The position numbers and the translations under genes were made by a program. From the NCBI RefSeq assembly GCF_030270605.1, contig NZ_BSYJ01000004.1, positions 372,001-436,000 of the forward strand: a stretch of 64,000 nucleotides of DNA, read 5' to 3'. This DNA is from Biformimicrobium ophioploci (lineage in GTDB: Bacteria > Pseudomonadota > Gammaproteobacteria > Pseudomonadales > Cellvibrionaceae). Below the pieces are notes generated by a model that worked only from the letters and a program-made list of their open reading frames with translations, did not search any database and was not told the DNA's origin. Shown here piece after piece: positions 25,641-33,108 of this stretch (positions within the stretch are counted from its first letter, which is position 1; the number at the start of each line of letters is the position of its first letter).

Positions 25641-26219
25641 ATGAAAAAACTCCTCGCTTCCGCAGCACTCGCCACAGCGACTCTGGCGATGTCTGCACTG
25701 GCAACCGCTGCCGACTACAAGATCGACACCAAGGGCGCGCACGCTTCCATCACCTTCAAGATCCAGCACCTGGGTTACAGCTGGCTGCACGGCCGTTTCA
25801 ATACCTTTGATGGCGGTTTCAGCTACGATGCCGACAAGCCGGAAGCATCCAGTATCAATGTGGAAATCGATACCGCCAGTGTCGACTCCAACCACGCAGA
25901 GCGCGACAAGCACCTGCGCAGCAAGGACTTCCTGAACGTCAGGAAGCACCCCAAGGCTACGTTTGTCAGTACTTCGATCAAGGACAGCGGCAACGGCAAG
26001 ATGGCGGTTACCGGGGACCTGACCCTGAATGGCGTAACCCGCTCCATCGTGATCGATGCGGAGAAAGTGGGTGAGGGCAAGGACCCGTGGGGTGGTTACC
26101 GCGCCGGCTTTACCGGCACCACCAGGCTCAAGCTGAAGGACTTCAATATCGAGAAGAGCCTCGGCCCGGCTGCTACCCATGTGGAAATGGTGCTGGATGT
26201 GGAAGGGATTCGTCAGTAA
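25641..26219 (+). CDS. YceI family periplasmic lipid-binding protein
   Basis: 192 residues with a signal peptide ending near ATA-ADYK (about 23). The lipocalin-like pattern is typical: [35 protein letters not shown], and [20 protein letters not shown]. YceI proteins bind isoprenoid lipids such as polyprenyl chains or ubiquinone. They often sit next to a cytochrome b561, as here. The hairpin cluster directly upstream may separate or tune expression of the pair. A strong terminator follows. Confidence 0.93.
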   Translation: MKKLLASAALATATLAMSALATAADYKIDTKGAHASITFKIQHLGYSWLHGRFNTFDGGFSYDADKPEASSINVEIDTASVDSNHAERDKHLRSKDFLNVRKHPKATFVSTSIKDSGNGKMAVTGDLTLNGVTRSIVIDAEKVGEGKDPWGGYRAGFTGTTRLKLKDFNIEKSLGPAATHVEMVLDVEGIRQ

Positions 26220-26236
26220 TTGAGAAAGCAACTTTG

Positions 26237-26266
26237 AAAAGGCCGGCCATGCCGGCCTTTTTTGTG
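26237..26266 (+). terminator. Intrinsic terminator after yceI
   Basis: A GC-rich stem AAAAGGCCGGC/GCCGGCCTTTT with loop CAT is followed by a run of six T. It is a textbook rho-independent terminator, and the A-run before it may let it work on both strands. Confidence 0.9.
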
Positions 26267-26326
26267 CCTGCGGTTTGGTGCAGTATCTGACCTGACTGGA
26301 ACGTTGCTTTCACGCAAGGAGCGGGC

Positions 26327-26779
26327 ATGAATAACAAGATTCCACCCCCGGTAGTTGGCCTGACGGTTGTGCTGTTAATGTGGGGTACCAGCAGTGCCTT
26401 GGCAGAAATAAATTTTAATGCGACGTGGCAGTTGCCGGTAGCAATACTGGTGGGACTGCTCGGGTTCGCTGTGAGTATTGCGGGCTTGCTCGCATTCCGC
26501 CGTGTGCAGACCACCGTCAACCCAATGAATCCTGAGGAGGCATCCAGCCTGGTGGACTTCGGTATCTTCCGCTATAGCCGCAATCCTATGTATCTTGGCC
26601 TGCTGTTGGTGCTGGCAGGGTTCGCTATCTGGTTCGGCAATCCGCTCAATTTTTTCTGGCTGGTGTTCTTCGTGCTGTTTATCAGTCGCTTCCAGATTGC
26701 TCCGGAAGAGCGTGTCCTGCAGGAGAAGTTTCCCGAGGCGTTTGCCGACTACTGTGCGCGGGTGCGGCGCTGGATCTGA
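26327..26779 (+). CDS. Isoprenylcysteine carboxylmethyltransferase-like membrane protein
   Basis: 150 residues, with about four membrane segments. The C-terminal half carries the ICMT/PEMT pattern: FGIFRYSRNPMYLGLLLVL, then QIAPEERVLQEKFPEAFADYC. These residues form the SAM and substrate sites in the family. Bacterial members are widespread but mostly uncharacterised and may methylate lipids or small acids. The gene starts 60 nt after the terminator and ends 3 nt before chrA, so the two are probably co-transcribed. Confidence 0.85.
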   Translation: MNNKIPPPVVGLTVVLLMWGTSSALAEINFNATWQLPVAILVGLLGFAVSIAGLLAFRRVQTTVNPMNPEEASSLVDFGIFRYSRNPMYLGLLLVLAGFAIWFGNPLNFFWLVFFVLFISRFQIAPEERVLQEKFPEAFADYCARVRRWI

Positions 26780-26782
26780 TCA

Positions 26783-27982
26783 ATGGTGCACAACCGGGAG
26801 CGCAGCTGGCGCGAAGTCTTCATCGCATTCCTGAAGCTTGGCCTCACGTCATTCGGCGGGCCCATCGCGCATATCGGCTACTTCCGCACTGAACTGGTGG
26901 AGAGGCGCCGCTGGGTCGACGATACCCAGTTCGCGCAGCTGCTGGCGGTGTGCCAGTTCCTGCCGGGGCCGGCCAGTAGCCAGCTGGGCTTCAGTCTGGG
27001 ACTGTCCCGGGCCGGATGGGCCGGTGCACTCGCGGCATTTATCGCCTTTACCCTGCCTTCCGTCATCCTGCTATTGCTTTTCGCCGCCGCCCTGCCGCAG
27101 ATGCCGGAGGCGGTGCAACAGCTGCTGGTGCACGCGCTCAAGCTGGTGGCGCTGGCGGTGGTGGCGCAGGCGGTGCTGGCGATGGCGAAGGGGCTGTGCC
27201 CGGACTGGCCCAGGCGCCTGCTCGCAGTGGCTGCTGCAGTGTTTATCCTGTGGCAGGACTCCGCCATCGCGCAGCTGCTGGCGGTGCTGGCCGGGGCTGT
27301 AATCGGACTGGCGGCGTTCAGGGAGGCAGGCAGGCCTTCTACCGTCGAGCTGGGTTTGCCAGTGTCACCGCGCAGCGGGTTGCTGCTGATTGTCCTGTTT
27401 TTCCTGCTGCTGTTTGGCCTGCCGCTGGCGGCAAAGCAGATGGGTGGCCTGGTGGCCGTGGGCGAGGCGTTCTATCGGGCCGGTGCCTTGGTGTTCGGGG
27501 GTGGCCATGTGGTGCTGCCGTTGCTAGAGCAGTCGGTGGTCGCACCGGGCTGGTTGTCACAGGAAGATTTCCTCGCCGGTTACGGTGCGGCTCAGGCCAT
27601 TCCGGGGCCACTCTTTTCCGTAGCCGCGTTCTATGGCGCGCTCCTCGATAGCGGGCTCGGTGGCCTATCCGGTGCCATTACCGCGACCCTGGCCCTGTTC
27701 TTGCCGGGCTTCCTGCTGGTCGCGGGGGTCTTGCCGCTGTGGCAGAAGCTGTCCGGCAATCGCTATTCCGCGGGTGCGATCGCCGGCATCAACGCGGCGG
27801 TGGTGGGGGTGCTGGCGGCGGCGCTGTATAACCCGGTATTTACCAGTGCCGTTACCGGCATTGCCGACCTGGTGATTGCGCTGGTCGGGTTTGGCCTGCT
27901 GCAACTGAAGAAGTCTCCGCTCTGGGTGGTGGCCTGGTGCCTGCTTGCCGTGTTCGGCCTCGCCTCTCTATCTACCCCGTGA
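26783..27982 (+). CDS. chrA: ChrA-type chromate efflux transporter
   Basis: 399 residues, the normal length for two-domain CHR proteins. Each half carries the family pattern: FLKLGLTSFGGPIAHIGYFR with QFLPGPASSQLGFSLG, then GALVFGGGHVVLPLLEQSVV with GAAQAIPGPLFSVAAFYGA. It should export chromate, exchanging it or using the proton gradient. It starts 3 nt after the methyltransferase-like gene. No ChrB regulator is present nearby. Confidence 0.9.
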   Translation: MVHNRERSWREVFIAFLKLGLTSFGGPIAHIGYFRTELVERRRWVDDTQFAQLLAVCQFLPGPASSQLGFSLGLSRAGWAGALAAFIAFTLPSVILLLLFAAALPQMPEAVQQLLVHALKLVALAVVAQAVLAMAKGLCPDWPRRLLAVAAAVFILWQDSAIAQLLAVLAGAVIGLAAFREAGRPSTVELGLPVSPRSGLLLIVLFFLLLFGLPLAAKQMGGLVAVGEAFYRAGALVFGGGHVVLPLLEQSVVAPGWLSQEDFLAGYGAAQAIPGPLFSVAAFYGALLDSGLGGLSGAITATLALFLPGFLLVAGVLPLWQKLSGNRYSAGAIAGINAAVVGVLAAALYNPVFTSAVTGIADLVIALVGFGLLQLKKSPLWVVAWCLLAVFGLASLSTP

Positions 27983-28171
27983 CCCGGCCTTGTTCCGGCA
28001 TATTCCCGGATATTGCCTTGTGAATGTGCAGTTTGCGGGCTTTTTGAGCGCTGCGGCCCGGATAAGCTCCCGCCTTTGAACCTTGTGCCTGTTGGCGCCA
28101 TAATCCGGTGATTATCGTCTTGAAAGACCATCAGGCTATCGCCGTTAACTTGCCATCGAGAAGAATAAGGC

Positions 28172-30421
28172 ATGAATGATGTAATCCCCGCCGAGGCCAC
28201 AGAACGCCTCGCCCTGAAGGAATATACCGAAAAGGCGTACCTGGATTACTCCATGTACGTGATCCTGGACCGCGCCCTGCCCAATATCGGTGACGGCCTC
28301 AAGCCGGTGCAGCGCCGCATCATCTACGCCATGAGCGAGCTGGGCCTCAAGGCCAGCGCCAAGTACAAGAAGTCTGCGCGTACCGTCGGTGACGTGATCG
28401 GTAAGTACCACCCGCACGGTGACAGCGCCGTATATGAGGCCATGGTGCTGATGGCGCAGCCGTTCTCCTACCGCTACCCGCTGGTGGATGGCCAGGGCAA
28501 CTGGGGCGCACCGGATGACCCGAAATCCTTCGCCGCCATGCGTTACACCGAGTCGCGGATGGGCAAGTACGCTGATGCGCTGCTGGCCGAGCTGGGCCAG
28601 GGCACGGTCGACTGGCAGCCGAACTTTGACGGCACCATGGACGAGCCCACGGTGCTGCCGGCGCGGGTACCGAATATCCTGATGAATGGCACCACCGGTA
28701 TTGCCGTGGGTATGGCCACCGACATTCCGCCGCACAACCTGCGCGAAGTGGTGAATGCCACCGTACACCTGCTGGAAAACCCCAAGGCTACCGTGAGTGA
28801 GCTGTGCGAGTTTATCCAGGGTCCGGATATGCCCACAGAGGCGGAGATCATTACGCCGCGTGCCGAGCTGCACAAGATGTACGAGAGCGGCAAGGGGTCG
28901 CTCAAGATGCGCGCCGTGTGGCGCAAGGAAGATGGCGATATCGTCATTACCGCGCTGCCGCACCAGGTCAGTGGCGCCAAGGTGCTGGAGCAGATCGCTG
29001 CGCAGATGCAGGCCAAGAAACTGCCCATGGTCAACGACCTGCGCGACGAATCGGACCATGAAAACCCGACCCGCCTGGTGATCGTGCCCAAGTCCAACCG
29101 CGTTGATCTGGACCAGGTCATGGCGCACCTGTTCGCCACCACCGATCTTGAGCGCAACTACCGCGTCAATATGAACATGATCGGTATCGACGGTCGCCCG
29201 CAGGTGAAGTCGCTGGACAAGATCCTGGGCGAGTGGCTCAGTTTCCGTACTGTTACTGTGCGCCGCCGCCTGCAGTACCGCCTCGACAAGGTCGAGAAGC
29301 GCCTGCACCTGTTGGACGGTTTGCTGGTTGCGTTCCTGAATATCGATGAGGTGATCGAGATCATCCGGACCGAGGATGAGCCAAAAAAAGTGCTGATGAA
29401 GCGCTTCGACCTCACCGACGTGCAGGCGGACTACATCCTCGATACCAAGTTACGCCAGTTGGCCCGCCTCGAGGAAATGAAGATCCGCGGCGAGCAGGCC
29501 GAGCTGCAGAAAGAGCGCGATACCCTGGAAAAGACCCTCGGCTCCGCGCGCCGTCTCAAGACCCTGATCCGCAAGGAACTGGAAGCCGCCGCGGAAGAAT
29601 TCGGGGACGAGCGCCGTTCGCCGATAGTCGAACGCGCGGAAGCGAAAGCTTTCAGCGAGACCGAACTGCTGTCTTCCGACCCGATTACCGTGGTGCTGTC
29701 CGCGAAGGGCTGGATCCGTGCGGCCAAGGGCCACGAGATCGACCCGACCGCACTGAATTACAAGGCCGGCGACGGCTACAAGTTTGCCGCACGCGGCAAG
29801 ACCAACCAGAATGCGGTGCTGCTCGACAGTACCGGGCGCAGCTACGCCATCGCGGCACATGGCCTGCCGTCTGCGCGCGGTCAGGGCGAGCCGGTGACCG
29901 GCAAGATCAACCCGCCGTCTGGCGCCACTTTCGAAGGCCTGCTGATGGGTGCCGACGATGCGCGCATCCTGCTCGCCTCGGATGCTGGCTACGGATTCGT
30001 GGCCAAGCTCGGCGACCTCCAGTCCCGCAACAAGGCGGGCAAGGCCATGCTGACCCTGCCGAAGGGCGCGCGCGTATTGCCGCCGCAGCCGTTTGACGAC
30101 AAGGAAGCGCTGCTCGCCGCGGTCACCACCGAAGGTCGCATGCTGGTATTCCCGGTCTCTGAACTGCCGGAACTGTCCAAGGGCAAGGGCAACAAGATCA
30201 TCAATATCCCGTCTGCGCGTGCCGCCAGCCGCGATGAGCTGATGATTGGCCTGGCAGTACTCCAGCAGGGCGATGTGCTGGCGATTCATGCCGGCAAGCG
30301 CCACACCAAGATCAAGATCTCCGAGATGGATCACTACCAGGGTGAACGCGGCAGGCGCGGCAATAAGTTGCCACGTGGGTTCCAGAAGGTGGACCGGATC
30401 GAAGTGATCAGCAAAGGCTAA
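28172..30421 (+). CDS. parC: DNA topoisomerase IV subunit A
   Basis: 749 residues, matching ParC. The catalytic tyrosine is Tyr125 in [10 protein letters not shown]. The quinolone region reads [11 protein letters not shown] with Ser85 and Glu89, the wild-type residues for susceptibility (E. coli Ser80 and Glu84). [18 protein letters not shown] and the C-terminal strand-wrapping blades are present. With ParE it decatenates daughter chromosomes. parE is not adjacent in this window. The upstream spacer is about 190 nt and a terminator follows. Confidence 0.97.
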   Translation: MNDVIPAEATERLALKEYTEKAYLDYSMYVILDRALPNIGDGLKPVQRRIIYAMSELGLKASAKYKKSARTVGDVIGKYHPHGDSAVYEAMVLMAQPFSYRYPLVDGQGNWGAPDDPKSFAAMRYTESRMGKYADALLAELGQGTVDWQPNFDGTMDEPTVLPARVPNILMNGTTGIAVGMATDIPPHNLREVVNATVHLLENPKATVSELCEFIQGPDMPTEAEIITPRAELHKMYESGKGSLKMRAVWRKEDGDIVITALPHQVSGAKVLEQIAAQMQAKKLPMVNDLRDESDHENPTRLVIVPKSNRVDLDQVMAHLFATTDLERNYRVNMNMIGIDGRPQVKSLDKILGEWLSFRTVTVRRRLQYRLDKVEKRLHLLDGLLVAFLNIDEVIEIIRTEDEPKKVLMKRFDLTDVQADYILDTKLRQLARLEEMKIRGEQAELQKERDTLEKTLGSARRLKTLIRKELEAAAEEFGDERRSPIVERAEAKAFSETELLSSDPITVVLSAKGWIRAAKGHEIDPTALNYKAGDGYKFAARGKTNQNAVLLDSTGRSYAIAAHGLPSARGQGEPVTGKINPPSGATFEGLLMGADDARILLASDAGYGFVAKLGDLQSRNKAGKAMLTLPKGARVLPPQPFDDKEALLAAVTTEGRMLVFPVSELPELSKGKGNKIINIPSARAASRDELMIGLAVLQQGDVLAIHAGKRHTKIKISEMDHYQGERGRRGNKLPRGFQKVDRIEVISKG

Positions 30422-30434
30422 ATGGAGAAAAATT

Positions 30435-30461
30435 GGGGTGCGATTTCGCGCCCCTTTTTAT
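30435..30461 (+). terminator. Intrinsic terminator after parC
   Basis: Stem GGGGTGCG/CGCGCCCC (one G-T wobble pair) with loop ATTT is followed by CTTTTTATTTT. It lies 14 nt after the parC stop. Confidence 0.8.
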
Positions 30462-30724
30462 TTTCAGGCTCTGCCGGGGATCTGCGGAAAACTGATATAT
30501 TTCTCCTGATCCAGAAAAATGCATTGGTGTAAGCCATTGTAATTAGGGGGGATATCACAACCTGATACGATACCCCCATGTGAATATGCGTCACTGTGAC
30601 GCGTTTGATCGCGTCACAGTGCCACCGAATGGGCTTTATGAGCCGATTGGTTTCAATACCTTTTCTTGTGATGGTGATAGCGAGAAAAGGAATTAATACC
30701 TCACCAATCTAGTTAGAGAAAGAT
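30462..30724 (+). promoter_or_regulatory. Long leader of the cold-shock gene with a strong inverted repeat
   Basis: No gene is visible. The centre holds CACTGTGACGCG (30592-30603) and CGCGTCACAGTG (30610-30621), a perfect 12-bp inverted repeat with a 6-nt loop. It overlaps a second palindrome GCGTCACTGTGACGC. The region ends in an AT-rich stretch and GTTAGAGAAAGAT before the start codon. Long structured leaders are usual for cspA-type genes, where folding sets cold expression. The 12-bp repeat could be an operator or an RNA hairpin. Confidence 0.5.
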
Positions 30725-30931
30725 ATGAGCACAGGAACCGTAAAGTGGTTTGATTCAGAAAAAGGCTATGGGTTTATTACTCCGGATGATGGCGGCAAAG
30801 ATCTATTTGTCCATCATTCAGAAATCCAGAGCGGTGGTGGTTACGCAAGCCTCAACGATGGCCAAAAGGTTGAGTACGTCGTGGGACAGGGTCAGAAAGG
30901 CCCGTGTGCAACAAAAGTCGTTCCTCAGTAA
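30725..30931 (+). CDS. Cold-shock protein, CspA family
   Basis: 68 residues, a single cold-shock domain. RNP1 is KGYGFI (about 15-20) and RNP2 is LFVHHS (about 31-36). It binds single-stranded RNA and DNA and melts RNA structure. The start [17 protein letters not shown] is typical. The leader is long, as in cold-inducible members. Which of the several csp paralogues it corresponds to cannot be said. Confidence 0.95.
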   Translation: MSTGTVKWFDSEKGYGFITPDDGGKDLFVHHSEIQSGGGYASLNDGQKVEYVVGQGQKGPCATKVVPQ

Positions 30932-31098
30932 CGACACATAACCAGTGGCTGCAGTCGACCTGAAAAGCTTTGCTTCGCTTTTTGTGGTCGCTGCGCTTCT
31001 TCCATAAAAAGCTGGCAAAGCTACAGCCTCTCGGGCCTCCGCAGGACTCCCAGCATTCTTCGTGTCTTATGCGCGTAGCTTCGCGCTTATTTTCCACA

Positions 31099-31266
31099 AT
31101 GAAATCACTCTCAAAATGGCTTATAACGGTTCTTTGCTTATTCGCTGCTATTGCGTGCTATGTCTTTGGGGTTCCTGCAGGAGGTGTTTTTTTCCTGTTT
31201 CTCGGTTTCTTCCTCGAGGGCATGTTTTGGCTCCGCGTATTTAAGCGGAGGTCAACGGGCAAGTAG
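31099..31266 (+). CDS. Small hydrophobic membrane protein, 55 aa
   Basis: From the ATG at 31099 (MKSLSKWLITVL), the protein has two hydrophobic segments joined by VFGVPAGG, and a basic C-terminus FKRRSTGK. A longer reading from 30970 would add a basic, unlikely N-terminus. I recognise no family. It lies in a less GC-rich stretch after the cold-shock gene. There is no strong ribosome-binding site, so its reality is moderately supported only. Confidence 0.45.
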   Translation: MKSLSKWLITVLCLFAAIACYVFGVPAGGVFFLFLGFFLEGMFWLRVFKRRSTGK

Positions 31267-31303
31267 GTGGTTCATTTTTTGCAAAATCGTAAGGAAGCTA
31301 TAT

Positions 31304-31450
31304 ATGAGTAGCCAGCTGAGAGAGTGGTGGAAATCGATAGATAAGTCCGAGAAAAGCGGGCTATTGGTTTTGGGTGTATTCGCCGCTGGAATTTTTCTCT
31401 TTATGTCCGGAATCTGGATAGGTCAGGCGTTTGGAAAAGTTGTGTCCTGA
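31304..31450 (+). CDS. Small single-span membrane protein, 48 aa
   Basis: From the ATG at 31304 (MSSQLREWWKSIDKSEK), with AAGGAAGC well placed before it. A charged N-terminal helix is followed by one membrane segment (about 19-42: GLLVLGVFAAGIFLFMSGIW). No family is recognised. The ribosome-binding site and clean topology favour a real gene. It follows the previous small membrane gene by 37 nt and may share its transcript. Confidence 0.55.
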   Translation: MSSQLREWWKSIDKSEKSGLLVLGVFAAGIFLFMSGIWIGQAFGKVVS

Positions 31451-31615
31451 GTAAGCTCACGGATAATTAGGACGTGGTGTTAGTTTGGGGTAGCTACGAC
31501 TTTCATGTAGACGGGGAGTTTTCTCATTGGGGGGTTGGAAGTATTCAATCTCATGAAAGAGAACGATGTCTGGAAGGTTGCAAATATCGCTAATCACACA
31601 AGGAGAGTGTCGTAA

Positions 31616-32008
31616 ATGGACGCGCAAATAGAGTATTACCAGAAGAAACTCAATTATGAGATCGATTCCTGGGATCTATATGATTCCCTGGGGGAAGGCG
31701 TAAATATAATCGTGATCGATGCGCGGTCACCAGAGGCGTTTCAGCAGCAGCACATACCTGGCGCACTCAATATCCCCCACCGTACGATGAATGCTGACAC
31801 GATGGCGCACCTCGATAAATCCCTGGATTACGTGACTTACTGCGACGGCATCGGATGCAATGCCTCTACCAAGGCGGCGCTCAATATGGCCCGCCTTGGA
31901 TTCAGGGTCAGGGAGCTGCTCGGTGGCCTGGATTGGTGGCAGAGAGATGGTTACGCGACCGAGGGCCTCAAGGCCACTTCAGGAAAGGAAGTGGTCTGCG
32001 GCTGCTGA
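31616..32008 (+). CDS. Single-domain rhodanese
   Basis: 130 residues with a very good ribosome-binding site (AAGGAGAGTG). The rhodanese pattern is present: VIDARSPEAFQQQHIPGALNI, and the active loop beginning at Cys76 in YCDGIGCNAS. The loop holds a second cysteine, Cys81, and lacks the usual Arg. It probably carries sulfane sulfur; the acceptor is unknown. The C-terminal GLDWWQRDGYATEG is also typical. It lies 168 nt upstream of the EncFtn-like gene on the same strand. Confidence 0.88.
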   Translation: MDAQIEYYQKKLNYEIDSWDLYDSLGEGVNIIVIDARSPEAFQQQHIPGALNIPHRTMNADTMAHLDKSLDYVTYCDGIGCNASTKAALNMARLGFRVRELLGGLDWWQRDGYATEGLKATSGKEVVCGC

Positions 32009-32176
32009 TTCGCTTCTTCTATCCGTAAGGACGTGCGCCGGCACCTGAACAGACTGACGAGCAGCTAATATTGAATCGTTGTCCGTATTTGCGGCAATCC
32101 CTGACATCTGGTGACACGCAGCTGGCAGGGAATTATGTATTTGCACTTGTCACTTGGAAGAAGGGGTACAGGGTCT

Positions 32177-32464
32177 ATGGCGAATGAGGGCTACCACGAG
32201 CCGATTAATGAACTCTCGGATGAAACGCGTGACATGCACCGCGCGATAACCTCGCTAATGGAAGAGCTGGAGGCTGTCGACTGGTACAACCAGCGCGTGG
32301 ATGCGTGTAAGGATGCTGAGCTAAAGGCCATACTCGCCCACAACCGCGACGAAGAGAAAGAGCACGCTGCCATGGTGCTGGAATGGATCAGGCGCACGGA
32401 CCCGACGTTTGATCATGAGCTGAAGGACTACCTCTTCACCCACAAGCCCATCGCGCATGATTGA
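32177..32464 (+). CDS. Encapsulated-ferritin-like (EncFtn) ferroxidase without cargo peptide
   Basis: 95 residues from the ATG at 32177. The sequence closely follows the Rhodospirillum rubrum encapsulated ferritin as I remember it (MEELEAVDWY, AILAHNRDEEKEHAAM). The ferroxidase-centre residues are kept as Glu30, Tyr37, Glu60 and His63, and the entry-site residues as Glu29, Glu32 and Trp36. Such proteins form ring-like decamers that oxidise Fe(II). Known EncFtn proteins end in a cargo-loading peptide for an encapsulin shell. This one stops after the second helix and a short tail (FTHKPIAHD), and no encapsulin gene is in the window. It may therefore work free in the cytosol. Confidence 0.85.
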   Translation: MANEGYHEPINELSDETRDMHRAITSLMEELEAVDWYNQRVDACKDAELKAILAHNRDEEKEHAAMVLEWIRRTDPTFDHELKDYLFTHKPIAHD

Positions 32465-32492
32465 GCGCGGATAATATACGGGCGGTCACGGC

Positions 32493-32509
32493 GGCCCCTT
32501 AGTGGGGCC
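32493..32509. terminator. Hairpin between convergent genes
   Basis: GGCCCC and GGGGCC with loop TTAGT lie between the convergent EncFtn-like gene and the secreted protein gene. There is no T-run on either side, so it is a weak candidate for a shared terminator. Confidence 0.35.
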
Positions 32510-32511
32510 AC

Positions 32512-32958
32512 TCAGGGCAGCCCGGCCGCGAAGGCCTGCGCCTGCTGCAGGTAGGTGCTCAGGTGGGTCTGGGTTTCCTCTTTACGGTTGTTCTCCGAAT
32601 TGATGTGGACGGACTCAACAATCTCCGCGAGGCTTTTCGCCGACGCTTGCTGTGCCCCCTCCGAATGCTCCACGAAATACGCCAGGCTCTTTTCCAGCGA
32701 ATAGGTAATCATATGGATGGCCTGCAATTCCGCTGCATCCAGTTTGGTCTTGGTCTGTAACTGCGCGGTTGTCGCCAGGAAAACGCGTTTGGCTTCCTCG
32801 TAGGTGGTGATGTCCGCCACCTTCAGGTGCTGGATGGGCTTTTCCTCAGCCAGCGCAGGCGTGCTGCCCGCAACGGTGGTGACAATCAGTAACAGGGCCG
32901 CGGTCGCCATCGAACAAGTCTTAATCGCGGCTGTTGCGATGGAAAGGATCTTTTTCAC
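32512..32958 (-). CDS. Small secreted helical protein (DUF6746-like), Fur-box gene
   Basis: 148 residues from a GTG at 32958, chosen because AAGAGA precedes it and it gives a clean signal peptide (MKKILSIATAAIKTC to PALAEE). An upstream ATG at 33018 would put extra residues before the signal and place the Fur box inside the gene. The mature part is helical, with HMITYSLEKSLAYF and VESVHINSENNRKEE. The ITYxLE and VHxxSE spacing resembles small periplasmic proteins of the DUF6746 kind; this is from memory. A Fur box lies 28 nt upstream, so it is probably iron-repressed. It converges on the EncFtn-like gene. Confidence 0.7.
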   Translation of the reverse strand: MKKILSIATAAIKTCSMATAALLLIVTTVAGSTPALAEEKPIQHLKVADITTYEEAKRVFLATTAQLQTKTKLDAAELQAIHMITYSLEKSLAYFVEHSEGAQQASAKSLAEIVESVHINSENNRKEETQTHLSTYLQQAQAFAAGLP

Positions 32959-32985
32959 ATCGGGTATCTCTTGGGGACTCGATCT

Positions 32986-33004
32986 GAGAATGATAATCAT
33001 TGGT
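32986..33004. promoter_or_regulatory. Fur box
   Basis: GAGAATGATAATCATTGGT matches 15 of 19 positions of the Fur consensus, and its centre AATGATAATCATT is a perfect palindrome. It sits 28 nt upstream of the GTG of the secreted protein gene on the minus strand. The divergent gene starts 105 nt away on the plus strand and could also be affected. Confidence 0.8.
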
Positions 33005-33108
33005 CTATGTGGCGGCAATGTGCGCTGACAGGCCTTTCACGAAAGTCTAATCGCTGCCCCGCGCCCGAGGGGGTAGGATGGGGGTAAACCCTGAAGAGAC
33101 TGAGTGCC

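Noticed and set aside
30945-31060. Possible integron attC site after the cold-shock gene
   Set aside because: There is an imperfect hairpin with a bulged base, but no GTTRRRY core site nearby and no integrase; small membrane genes alone do not support a cassette array.
31304-32964. Hidden encapsulin gene near the ferritin-like gene
   Set aside because: All frames nearby are accounted for by small genes; nothing of the length or sequence of an encapsulin is present.
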